Assembly (NCBI RefSeq): GCF_012328925.1
Contig: NZ_JAAXLS010000018.1
Span: 1 to 64,000 of the forward strand
Direction: 5' to 3'
DNA length: 64,000 nt
Source of the DNA: Amycolatopsis acididurans
Lineage (GTDB): Bacteria; Actinomycetota; Actinomycetes; Mycobacteriales; Pseudonocardiaceae
This document shows positions 24,744-31,913 of the stretch, in pieces (position 1 is the stretch's first letter; each line of letters opens with the position of its first letter). Below the pieces are notes generated by a model. It was not told the origin of the DNA and made no database searches. It was given only the letters and a program-made list of their open reading frames with translations. Both the position numbers and the translations under genes were made by a program.

Positions 24744-24760
24744 GTATGTAGGGTATGCCG

Positions 24761-25342
24761 GTGCTGCTCAGTGACCGCGACCTGCGTAAAGAAGTCGAAG
24801 CCGGACGGCTGGGGATCGATCCGTTCGACCCCACGATGGTGCAGCCGTCGAGCGTCGACGTGCGGCTGGACCGCTTCTTCCGGGTGTTCAACAACAGCCA
24901 GTACACCCACATCGACCCGTCCCGGCAGCAGGACGAGCTGACGTCGCTGGTCGAGAAGGAGGGCGACGACCCGTTCGTCCTGCACCCCGGCGAGTTCGTG
25001 CTCGCCTCGACGTTCGAGCTGGTCAGCCTGCCCAACGACCTCGCGGGACGGCTCGAGGGCAAGTCCTCGCTCGGCCGCCTCGGGCTGCTCACGCACTCCA
25101 CCGCCGGGTTCATCGACCCCGGCTTCTCGGGCCACATCACGCTCGAGCTGTCCAACGTGGCCAACCTGCCGATCACGCTGTGGCCGGGCATGAAGATCGG
25201 CCAGCTGTGCCTGTTCCGGCTGACCAGCGCGGCCGAGTTCCCCTACGGCTCCGCCGAGGTCGGCTCGCGGTACCAGGGACAACGCGGCCCCACGCCCAGC
25301 CGCGCCTACAAGAACTTCCACCGCGTCGACACCTGGCGCTGA
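24761..25342 (+). CDS. dcd: dCTP deaminase (dUMP-forming)
   Basis: A 193-residue trimeric dUTPase-fold enzyme. Actinobacterial members convert dCTP to dUMP directly, combining deaminase and dUTPase steps for thymidylate synthesis. It starts MLLSDRDLR and has VQPSSVDVRLD near residue 27, GKSSLGRLGLL (100-110) and HSTAGFIDPGFSGHITLE (112-129), then the C-terminal SRYQGQRGPTPSRAY that closes over the nucleotide. The GTG at 24761 is preferred: it aligns with family starts, and TAGGGT lies about 6 nt upstream, whereas the ATG at 24755 touches that site. It follows the MpaB gene by 17 bp but is unrelated to it in function. Confidence 0.93.
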   Translation: MLLSDRDLRKEVEAGRLGIDPFDPTMVQPSSVDVRLDRFFRVFNNSQYTHIDPSRQQDELTSLVEKEGDDPFVLHPGEFVLASTFELVSLPNDLAGRLEGKSSLGRLGLLTHSTAGFIDPGFSGHITLELSNVANLPITLWPGMKIGQLCLFRLTSAAEFPYGSAEVGSRYQGQRGPTPSRAYKNFHRVDTWR

Positions 25343-25373
25343 AACCTCCCTGATGCGGTGAAACTTGTCACCC

Positions 25374-25399
25374 ATTGGTCCGGTATGGACTGGACCAAT
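25374..25399. promoter_or_regulatory. operator-like inverted repeat upstream of the sugar porter
   Basis: ATTGGTCC (25374-25381) and GGACCAAT (25392-25399) form a perfect 8-bp inverted repeat with a 10-bp spacer, 53 bp before the start of the sugar porter gene. The TGGTC/GACCA half-sites resemble those of GntR-type sugar regulators such as DasR, but the spacing differs. Confidence 0.4.
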
Positions 25400-25451
25400 T
25401 CCTCTGTTGCTCCGAAAGGAGGAAAGTCTCGGGGCAAGGGAGGCAGGGACC

Positions 25452-26873
25452 GTGAGTCTCAGCACGACCGGGGAGCGAGCCGGTCAACAACATCTCGCCC
25501 ACGTCGTCTTCATCGCCGGTGCCGCGGCGGTCGGCGGGTTCCTGTTCGGCTACGACAGCTCGAACATCAACGGCGCAGTACTCGGCATCCAGAACCACTT
25601 CAACGTCGGTGACGGCGTCACCGGGCTGACCGTCTCCAGCGCACTGATCGGATCCGCGGTCGGCGCCTGGTTCGGCGGGATGCTGTCCGACCGCATCGGC
25701 CGCATCCGCACGATGCAGCTGGCCGCGGTGTTGTTCCTCGTCAGCGCGATCGGGGCGATGTTCCCGTTCAGCGTGTGGGACCTCGCGATCTGGCGCGTCG
25801 TCGGCGGCATCGCGATCGGCGTCGCGTCGGTGATCGGCCCGGCCTACATCGCCGAGGTCGCCCCGCCCGCGTACCGGGGCAGGCTCGCGTCGCTGCAACA
25901 GCTCGCGATCGTGCTCGGCATCGGGGTGTCCGCGCTGGTCAACTGGGTCATCAAGGATCTCGCGCCGCTGGGTGCGGACGGTTCGCACGATCTCAACGGT
26001 TCGCTCGGCGGGATCGAACCGTGGCAGTGGATGCTCGGTGCAGCCGCCGTCCCCGCGATCATCTACTTCGTACTCGCCTCGACCATCCCCGAGTCGCCGC
26101 ACTATCTGCTCTCGATCGGCAAGACCGCCAGGGCACGCAAGGTGCTGGCCGAGGTCGAGGGCGGCGACGTCGACGCCAAGCTGGAGGACATCCGCGCCGG
26201 CCTGCGCACCGAGCGCAAGTCGAAGGTGCGCGACCTCGTGGGCGGCAAGTTCGGGCTGCTGCCGATCGTCTGGGTCGGCATCGCGCTCGCCGTGTTCCAG
26301 CAGTTCGTCGGCATCAACGTCATCTTCTACTACTCGGACACGCTGTGGCACTCGGTCGGCCAGAACACCGACTCGCTGCTGATTTCGATGGTCAGCCCGG
26401 TCATCAACATCATCGGCACGTTCATCGCAATCGCCTTCATCGACCGGGTCGGCCGCAAACCGCTGCTGCTCATCGGCTCGGTCGGCATGCTCGTCGGCCT
26501 CGGTGTCGCGGCGATCGCGTTCGGCAACGCGCAGACCGTCAACGGCGAGCTGAGCCTGCCGGGGGCGTGGGGCCCGATCGCGCTGGTGTTCGCCAACGTC
26601 TTCGTGATCTCGTTCGCGATGTCCTGGGGCGTCATCCTGTGGGTGATGCTCGGCGAGATGTTCCCGCTGCGCATCCGCAGCGCCGCGCTGGCTATCGGCA
26701 CCGCGGCGAACTGGGTCGCGAACTGGGTGGTCACCGTCAGCTTCCCGAGCATGGCGGGCTGGAACCTGTCGGTGACGTACTGGATCTACGCCGCCTTCGC
26801 GTTGCTGTCGATCCCGTTCGCGCTGAAGTTCGTGCGGGAGACCAAGGGCACCGCGCTGGAGGAGATCGACTAA
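25452..26873 (+). CDS. sugar porter family MFS transporter
   Basis: A 473-residue member of the sugar porter family (XylE/GLUT type) with 12 membrane segments. Family motifs are clear: GGFLFGYDSSNINGA in helix 1, DRIGRIRTM after helix 2, ESPHYLL after helix 6, QQFVGINVIFYYS in helix 7, DRVGRKPLLL after helix 8 and ETKGTALEEID at the end. It probably imports a hexose or pentose by proton symport; the substrate cannot be told. The GTG at 25452 has GGGAGG 9 nt upstream; the frame is open to 25365. Its stop overlaps that of the convergent panE-like gene (shared CTAA). Confidence 0.88.
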   Translation: MSLSTTGERAGQQHLAHVVFIAGAAAVGGFLFGYDSSNINGAVLGIQNHFNVGDGVTGLTVSSALIGSAVGAWFGGMLSDRIGRIRTMQLAAVLFLVSAIGAMFPFSVWDLAIWRVVGGIAIGVASVIGPAYIAEVAPPAYRGRLASLQQLAIVLGIGVSALVNWVIKDLAPLGADGSHDLNGSLGGIEPWQWMLGAAAVPAIIYFVLASTIPESPHYLLSIGKTARARKVLAEVEGGDVDAKLEDIRAGLRTERKSKVRDLVGGKFGLLPIVWVGIALAVFQQFVGINVIFYYSDTLWHSVGQNTDSLLISMVSPVINIIGTFIAIAFIDRVGRKPLLLIGSVGMLVGLGVAAIAFGNAQTVNGELSLPGAWGPIALVFANVFVISFAMSWGVILWVMLGEMFPLRIRSAALAIGTAANWVANWVVTVSFPSMAGWNLSVTYWIYAAFALLSIPFALKFVRETKGTALEEID

Positions 26874-27733
26874 AGCGCCGACAGCAGGGCCAGCAGCGCC
26901 CGGTTGGCCTCGACAGGGAGGCCGTGCTTGTCGCCGAGCCGGACCACCGCCCCGGTGAGCCCGTCGTACTCGAGCGTCCGGCCGGCCTTCCTGTCCTGCA
27001 ACATCGACGAGGTGCTGTCCGGCGCGATCCCGCGCAGCCACGACAGCGCCTTGTCCGCATCCTGTTCGGTCAGCGAGGCACCCTCGGCCCGGCCCACCGC
27101 GACCGTCTCCCGCAGGAGCTTTTCGGCGAGCGTCGCGACCTCGGGTTCGCGAAGCACCTCGACCCGGCGTCCGGTGAGCGCGGTGATCGGGTTGGCGACG
27201 ACGTTGGTCAGCAGCTTCAGCCACGCCGCGGTGCGGAAGTCCGGGTCCGCCTCGACTCGCAGGCCGCTGGTCGCGAACAGCTCCGCCGTCGCGCGGCCGT
27301 CGTCGTCGCCGGGCACCACGAGATCGCGATCGGTGTGCCGGGCGCGCACCTGGCCGGGACCGGTCCGTTCGGCGTTGATGTAGACCAGCGCGGGTACGAC
27401 GGCGCCGGCGACGAGCGGCCCGACGCGGTCGACGTGATCCACCCCGTTCTGCGCCGCCACAACGCGCGTGTGCCGCGAGGTGAGCGCGCGCAGCCACGGT
27501 TCGGCCGACGCGGTCTGGTGCATCTTCGTGGCCAGCACGACCCACTCGACCGGCTCGGCCTGCTCGGCCGACGCGAGCCAGCGCACCGGGTACTGGCGAG
27601 TCCCGTCGTGGTCGATGATTTCGATGCGCTCCAAGGGTTTGCTGCCGCAGGCCAGTATCCGATGACCGGCCTCGGCCAGCGCGCCCGCGAGTGCCGTACC
27701 GACCGCGCCCATGCCGACTACGGCGACAGTCAC
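26870..27733 (-). CDS. ketopantoate reductase family protein
   Basis: A 287-residue protein of the ApbA/PanE family. The N-terminal Rossmann motif is VAVVGMGAVGTALAGALAEAG, followed by ATKMHQT and AAQNGVDH. The C-terminal helical domain contains WLKLLTNVVANPITAL near residue 165, with the catalytic Lys, and the Glu/Ser-containing SMLQDRKAGRTLEYD segment. It may reduce 2-dehydropantoate for pantothenate synthesis. Location behind an acyl-CoA dehydrogenase and a TetR regulator suggests instead a catabolic 2-oxo acid reductase. The GTG start overlaps the preceding stop (GTGA), so translation is coupled. Confidence 0.8.
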   Translation of the reverse strand: MTVAVVGMGAVGTALAGALAEAGHRILACGSKPLERIEIIDHDGTRQYPVRWLASAEQAEPVEWVVLATKMHQTASAEPWLRALTSRHTRVVAAQNGVDHVDRVGPLVAGAVVPALVYINAERTGPGQVRARHTDRDLVVPGDDDGRATAELFATSGLRVEADPDFRTAAWLKLLTNVVANPITALTGRRVEVLREPEVATLAEKLLRETVAVGRAEGASLTEQDADKALSWLRGIAPDSTSSMLQDRKAGRTLEYDGLTGAVVRLGDKHGLPVEANRALLALLSAL

Positions 27734-29340
27734 ACGCGAGCCCGTTCGACGATCGCGGCGGTGTCGGTGCCCGCCGGAAGCGTGCCGAACGCGATGCCCC
27801 AGTCGCCGCCGAGGCGGGAGGCGCAGAACGCGTCGGCGACCGCCTTCGGGGCGAAACGCACGAGCAGCGAACCCTGCAACGTCAGCGCCATCATCTCGAC
27901 CAGGCGGCGGGCCCGGAACTGGATGTCGTCCAGATCCGACATTTCCTTGTGCAGCCGGGCGATCGCGTCGTCCAGCCGCGCGTCGGCACCGGCGGCGAGG
28001 TCGAGTTCGGCGAAGAACGCCTCGACCGTCTCCGGCTGCTTGCCCATGGCGCGCAGGGCATCCAGTGCCGCGACGTTGCCCGAACCCTCCCAAATGGACA
28101 GCAGTGGCGCTTCGCGGTAGAGCCGGGGCATACCCGAGTCCTCGACGTAACCGTTGCCGCCAAGGCATTCCAGCGCCTCCGCGGAATGCGCGGGACCCCG
28201 CTTGCACACCCAGTACTTCGTCACCGCGAGCGCCAGCCTGCGGAACTCGGCCTGGGCCGGATCGTCGGTGGCACCGGCCAGCCGCATCGCGACCGTCGTG
28301 GCCGCCTCGGACTCGACCACCAGGTCCGCCAGCACGTTCGCCATCGCGGGCTGGTCGATCAGCCGCTCACCGAACGCGCGGCGGTGCGCCGCATGGTGCG
28401 TCGCGTACACGACCCCTTGGCGCATCAGGGAAGTCGTGCCGAGAACGCAGTCCAACCGGGTGTTGTTGACCATCTCGATGATCGTCGGAACCCCGCGCCC
28501 CTCCTCGCCGACCAGCCAGCCGACGGCACCGTCGTACTCGATCTCGGACGAGGCGTTGGACTTGTTGCCGAGCTTGTCCTTCAAGCGCTGCAGGAAGATC
28601 CGGTTGCGGGAGCCGTCAGGCAGCACGCGCGGCAGCAGGAAACAGGACAGCCCGCCCGGGGCCTGCGCCAGCGTCAGGAACACGTCCGACATGGGCGCGG
28701 AGGTGAACCACTTGTGCCCGGTCAGGGTGTAGCTGCCGTCCCCGGAAGGCGTGGCCGTGGTGGTGTTCGCGCGGACATCGGAGCCGCCCTGCTTTTCCGT
28801 CATCGACATGCCCGCGATGAGTCCGCGTTTCGTGGTGGGCACGCGCAGGCCGAAATCGTACTCGCGGGAGGCGAGCAGCGGTTCGTACACCGCGGCCAGT
28901 TCCGGGTTGAACCGCAGCGCCGGAACGGCCGCGTACGTCATGGAGATCGGGCAGACGTGCCCGCCCTCGGCCTGGTTCCACACCAGCACCTTCGCGGCAC
29001 GCGCGACGTGCGCGCCCGCGCGGTCGTCCCGCCACGGCGCCGCGTGCAGGCCGTGTGACACCGCGACGTTCATCAGCTCGTGCCAGTACGGGTGGAACTC
29101 GACCTCGTCGATCCGGTGCCCGTATCGGTCGTGCGTAAGCAGTTTCGGCGGGTTCTCGTTGGCGACGCGGCCCCACTCCTGCCCCTTCGCGCTGCCGGCG
29201 AGGCGGCCGAGTTCGTGCACCTCGTCCTCGGCCCAGGCCGCGCCCTCGCGGCGCAGCCCCGCGAGCAGGGCGGCGTCCTCGGCGACGTCGTAGTCGACCA
29301 GCCGCGGGACCTGGTTGAGGACCTCGTGGGTGTCAGGCAT
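27730..29340 (-). CDS. acyl-CoA dehydrogenase, AidB-like
   Basis: A 536-residue flavin-dependent acyl-CoA dehydrogenase of the AidB/isovaleryl branch. It has an extra N-terminal helical domain (EVLNQVPRLVDYDVAEDAALL) absent from ordinary members. Visible landmarks are AGMSMTEKQGGSDVRAN (FAD/substrate, near residue 177), GHKWFTSAPMSD, CLGGNGYVEDSGMPRLYREA near 395 and IWEGSGNV. E. coli AidB responds to alkylation damage, but its homologues in actinobacteria often work in fatty or branched acid breakdown. GGGAGG lies 6 nt before the ATG. It overlaps the end of the tetR gene by 8 nt and is the middle gene of a three-gene operon. Confidence 0.88.
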   Translation of the reverse strand: MPDTHEVLNQVPRLVDYDVAEDAALLAGLRREGAAWAEDEVHELGRLAGSAKGQEWGRVANENPPKLLTHDRYGHRIDEVEFHPYWHELMNVAVSHGLHAAPWRDDRAGAHVARAAKVLVWNQAEGGHVCPISMTYAAVPALRFNPELAAVYEPLLASREYDFGLRVPTTKRGLIAGMSMTEKQGGSDVRANTTTATPSGDGSYTLTGHKWFTSAPMSDVFLTLAQAPGGLSCFLLPRVLPDGSRNRIFLQRLKDKLGNKSNASSEIEYDGAVGWLVGEEGRGVPTIIEMVNNTRLDCVLGTTSLMRQGVVYATHHAAHRRAFGERLIDQPAMANVLADLVVESEAATTVAMRLAGATDDPAQAEFRRLALAVTKYWVCKRGPAHSAEALECLGGNGYVEDSGMPRLYREAPLLSIWEGSGNVAALDALRAMGKQPETVEAFFAELDLAAGADARLDDAIARLHKEMSDLDDIQFRARRLVEMMALTLQGSLLVRFAPKAVADAFCASRLGGDWGIAFGTLPAGTDTAAIVERARV

Positions 29341-29953
29341 GGGAACCTCCCAAGGAACGCAGGATGAACGTGCGCAGTGCGCCGATCGCGTCGGTGCTGT
29401 CGGTGGTGAGCGGCCCGATGAGGACCTCGGTGGCCGAGCCGACGAGCGCCGCGGCGGTCAGCCCGGCGTCCTGCGCCGGGAGCTGGCCGGTGCGGACGCC
29501 CTCGCTGATGTGCCGGGCGACGACGTCGCGGAACACCCGCCGGAACACGATGCGCTCGGCCTCGATGGCCGGGTCGACCGGCTCGGCCAGCAGCGCGTAG
29601 GCGCGGCGTGGCGCCTTGAGCGCACGGTTGGCGAACGTCTCGAACACCGCGACCACGCGCTCGGCCGGGTCGCCGGGCAGTTCGGCGGCGGCGGTGACGG
29701 CGTCGACCTCGTGGTTGACGATGCCGCGGAACAGCTCCACGACCAGGTCGGCCTTGCCGGGGAAGTGCTTGTACACACTGCCGGTGGCCACACCTGCCCG
29801 CTCGGCGACCGCGGCGACCGAGCAGCCCGCGTAGCCGCGCTCGGCCAGCAGCTCACCGGCGGCGTCGAGGATCGCCGCTCGCTGTGCGTCCAGCCGGGCC
29901 TGGACCCGCGGGGTTCGTCGGTACGGCACGCAAGAAGTGAACCACTGATTCAT
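29333..29953 (-). CDS. TetR-family regulator of the acyl-CoA dehydrogenase operon
   Basis: A 206-residue TetR protein. The N-terminal helix-turn-helix (AILDAAGELLAERGYAGCSVAAVAERAGVATGSVYKHFPGKADLV) spans about residues 28-72. The rest is a helical ligand domain. The ATG at 29953 lies at the edge of a 15-bp palindrome (29938-29952) that runs through the first codons, so transcription is likely leaderless and self-repressed. A GTG at 29929 would start translation after the palindrome. Neither start has a ribosome site. The gene overlaps the acyl-CoA dehydrogenase start, and an acyl-CoA or related compound is a plausible ligand. Confidence 0.85.
   Translation of the reverse strand: MNQWFTSCVPYRRTPRVQARLDAQRAAILDAAGELLAERGYAGCSVAAVAERAGVATGSVYKHFPGKADLVVELFRGIVNHEVDAVTAAAELPGDPAERVVAVFETFANRALKAPRRAYALLAEPVDPAIEAERIVFRRVFRDVVARHISEGVRTGQLPAQDAGLTAAALVGSATEVLIGPLTTDSTDAIGALRTFILRSLGGSHA
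29938..29952. promoter_or_regulatory. TetR operator-like palindrome at the tetR start
   Basis: TGAACCACTGATTCA matches its own reverse complement at 12 of 15 positions. It covers codons 1-5 of the longer tetR reading frame. This is a typical place for an autoregulatory operator on a leaderless transcript. Confidence 0.45.
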
Positions 29954-30013
29954 AGCTTCAGGCAAGGGTGCACGAACGGTATTCGCGGGGCCGCTGAGTG
30001 GAAGGTCAACCAC

Positions 30014-30145
30014 GACTCGCGCGCGCAGAACGCCCGACTCGGGCGCACGGAAAGCCCGACTCGCACCCACACAACACCCGACTCGGGCGCACGGAAAGCC
30101 CGACTCGGGCGCGCGGAAGGGTGGACTCGCGGGGGTTAGGGGGTG
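30014..30145. repeat. tandem array of six 22-bp units
   Basis: GACTCG recurs at 30014, 30036, 30058, 30080, 30102 and 30124, exactly 22 bp apart. Units 2 and 4 are identical (GACTCGGGCGCACGGAAAGC plus CC). At the junctions of units 1/2 and 4/5 the sequence GCCCGACTCGGGC is a perfect palindrome of 6-bp arms around one base. The array lies between the tetR start and the CDF gene, and the last unit covers the CDF stop codon (30136-30138). Confidence 0.85.
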
Positions 30146-31140
30146 GGGTGGCCGAAGCGGTGTGCCAGGTCGCCGTAGCGGGCCAGCACCGCGGCGCGCA
30201 GCTCGGGGTCGGTGCGCGGCACCGGCTCGATGAACACCTCGTTGACGTCGTCGAACCTCTCGTGCAGCTCCGCGGCGATCCGCACGCACGCGCGCTCCAC
30301 ATCGGACGCGCCGAGTGAGTCGTCGAAGTCGACGCGCGTGCACACCAGGATCAGATCGGTGCCCAGCAGCATCGTCTGCAGATCGACGACGGCCTCGATC
30401 TCCGGCGCCGCCGCGAGCTGCTCCCGGATCCCGCGCACGACCACCGGATCCGCCTGCCTGCCGATGAGCAGCCGCAGGTTCGTCAGGCCGAGGCTGTAGG
30501 CGACGCATGCCAGCAGCAGACCGATCATGATCGAGGCGAGCCCGTCCCACACCGCCGAACCGGTCACGTGGTGCAGGAACAGCCCGAGGAAGGCGATTAC
30601 CAGACCGATCAGCGCGGCGGAGTCCTCCAGGAACACCGACTTGGGCGCCGGATCGTCCACCAGGCGCAGGTACTCCCAGATGGTGCGCTTCTGTTCGGCC
30701 GCCTCGCGCCGCACCTGCCGCGACGCCTGCAGCCACGACACCCCTTCCATGACGAAGGCAAGCGCCAGCACGATGTAGCCGATCAGCGGGTTCTCCTGCG
30801 GCTTCGGCTCGCCGAACACCGTCGAAAAGCCTTCGTAGAAGGAGAACATCGCGCCCGACGCGAAGATCGACACCGCGGCGAGCAGCGACCAGAAGTACCG
30901 CTCCTTGCCGTAACCGAAGGGATGGAGCCGGTCGGCGGGCTTCGCGGAGCGGCGCAGGGCCGTCAACAACAGGATCTCGGTGAAGGTGTCCGCGACCGAA
31001 TGCGCCGCCTCGGACAACAGCGCTCCGGAACCGGTCAGGATGCCCGCGACCGCTTTCATGATCGCGATCGCCAGGTTCACACCCCCGGCAAGGACGACGG
31101 TAAGGGTGCTCTCGCCCTTGGGCGCCGCTTGGTCGGTCAC
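30136..31140 (-). CDS. cation diffusion facilitator family transporter
   Basis: A 334-residue CDF protein that exports divalent metals such as Zn2+, Fe2+ or Mn2+ in exchange for protons. Six membrane segments are visible, with metal-site residues in helix 2 (SEAAHSVADTFTE, near 43) and helix 5 (EDSAALIGLVIAF, near 171). The HPFGYGKERYF loop is the family signature near 72. The cytoplasmic C-terminal domain (about 230-330) has DVNEVFIEPVP. The start is a GTG with AGGA about 9 nt upstream. It lies 20 bp downstream of the DUF742 gene; its 3' end runs into the 22-bp repeat array. Confidence 0.88.
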   Translation of the reverse strand: MTDQAAPKGESTLTVVLAGGVNLAIAIMKAVAGILTGSGALLSEAAHSVADTFTEILLLTALRRSAKPADRLHPFGYGKERYFWSLLAAVSIFASGAMFSFYEGFSTVFGEPKPQENPLIGYIVLALAFVMEGVSWLQASRQVRREAAEQKRTIWEYLRLVDDPAPKSVFLEDSAALIGLVIAFLGLFLHHVTGSAVWDGLASIMIGLLLACVAYSLGLTNLRLLIGRQADPVVVRGIREQLAAAPEIEAVVDLQTMLLGTDLILVCTRVDFDDSLGASDVERACVRIAAELHERFDDVNEVFIEPVPRTDPELRAAVLARYGDLAHRFGHPTP

Positions 31141-31160
31141 CTGGCGATCCTATTTCGGCG

Positions 31161-31790
31161 TCAGAGCCGTTGCAGGCCGTCCAGGACGCGGCGCATGAGC
31201 GCCATCGGCGGGCGGCCCTCGGCGGTGCGCTCGGTGCCGTGGATGTGCAGCAGTCCGAGTTCGGCCATATCGCTGATGAGCACGCGGGCCACGCCGAGCG
31301 GAACCGACAGCGAGGCGGCGACCTCGGCGACCGACTGCGGGGTCCGGCACAGCACGCGCACGGGCTGATACTCGGTGTTGAGCGCGGGACCGGTCCAGTT
31401 TCCGTCCGCACGCAAGGAAACCATCGTCTCCAGCGCGAGTTCGTAGCTCGCCTGGGTGCGTCCGCCGGTCAGCACGTAGGGGCGCACGCGTGGCCCGTCG
31501 ATGTCCTCGACCACGTCGAATCGCGGCTGCGGACGCTGCCGCGGCACCGGCGACGGTTTGATCTCCGGCGCCGGCGGAAGTTCTTCGGTGCTGTCCAGCT
31601 TCTCTATTTGTTTCTCCGTCGCGAAACGAGCACCGGAAAGGTGGGACTCTTCTTCGGGGTGACGTTCGCCACGCGGGACCCGCATGGGCTCCTCGGCGTA
31701 GCGTTCGAGTGCTTTGGCGGAGGGAAAGCGCGCACCGGCACGAGCGGCGGGCGGCTGCTCAGCCGATCCGTCCTCTGCAGGTTGGCGCAT
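31161..31790 (-). CDS. DUF742 protein (orphan conservon component)
   Basis: A 209-residue protein. Residues about 1-95 are a low-complexity, charged and proline-rich extension (EIKPSPVPRQRPQPRFD). The DUF742 domain follows: VRPYVLTGGRTQ near 103, then a winged-helix-like part with LCRTPQSVAEVAASLSVPLGVARVLISDMAELGLL. In conservons this protein sits between a roadblock protein and a small GTPase and modulates G-protein-like signalling. None of those partners is adjacent here: the neighbours are a metal transporter and etfD. The ATG at 31790 has only a weak GGGG upstream. It may cooperate with the roadblock operon 8 kb away, which is inference. Confidence 0.8.
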   Translation of the reverse strand: MRQPAEDGSAEQPPAARAGARFPSAKALERYAEEPMRVPRGERHPEEESHLSGARFATEKQIEKLDSTEELPPAPEIKPSPVPRQRPQPRFDVVEDIDGPRVRPYVLTGGRTQASYELALETMVSLRADGNWTGPALNTEYQPVRVLCRTPQSVAEVAASLSVPLGVARVLISDMAELGLLHIHGTERTAEGRPPMALMRRVLDGLQRL

Positions 31791-31874
31791 TGTGTGGGCC
31801 CCGTTCGCACACGATCAAGAAATGGCTCGCGGACAGCGGTGGCTGCGAGGTGACCAGAATAACCCGGCTGTCGA

Positions 31875-31908
31875 CCCCCTCCAGAGCGCGAACGCGCCCT
31901 GGAGGGGG
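31875..31908 (-). terminator. strong hairpin terminator after etfD
   Basis: CCCCCTCCAG (31875-31884) pairs exactly with 31899-31908, and a second GCGCG/CGCGC pairing extends the stem inside. It begins 6 bp past the end of the leftward etfD gene. It has no T-tract. Confidence 0.75.
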
Positions 31909-31913
31909 CAGCC

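Noticed and set aside
26870..28207. A longer version of the PanE-like gene starting at 28207.
   Set aside because: The extra N-terminal part is a shadow of the acyl-CoA dehydrogenase; the Rossmann motif begins right after the GTG at 27733.
30014..30145. The 22-bp array as a CRISPR.
   Set aside because: Units follow one another without spacers of distinct sequence, the period is too short, and there are no cas genes.
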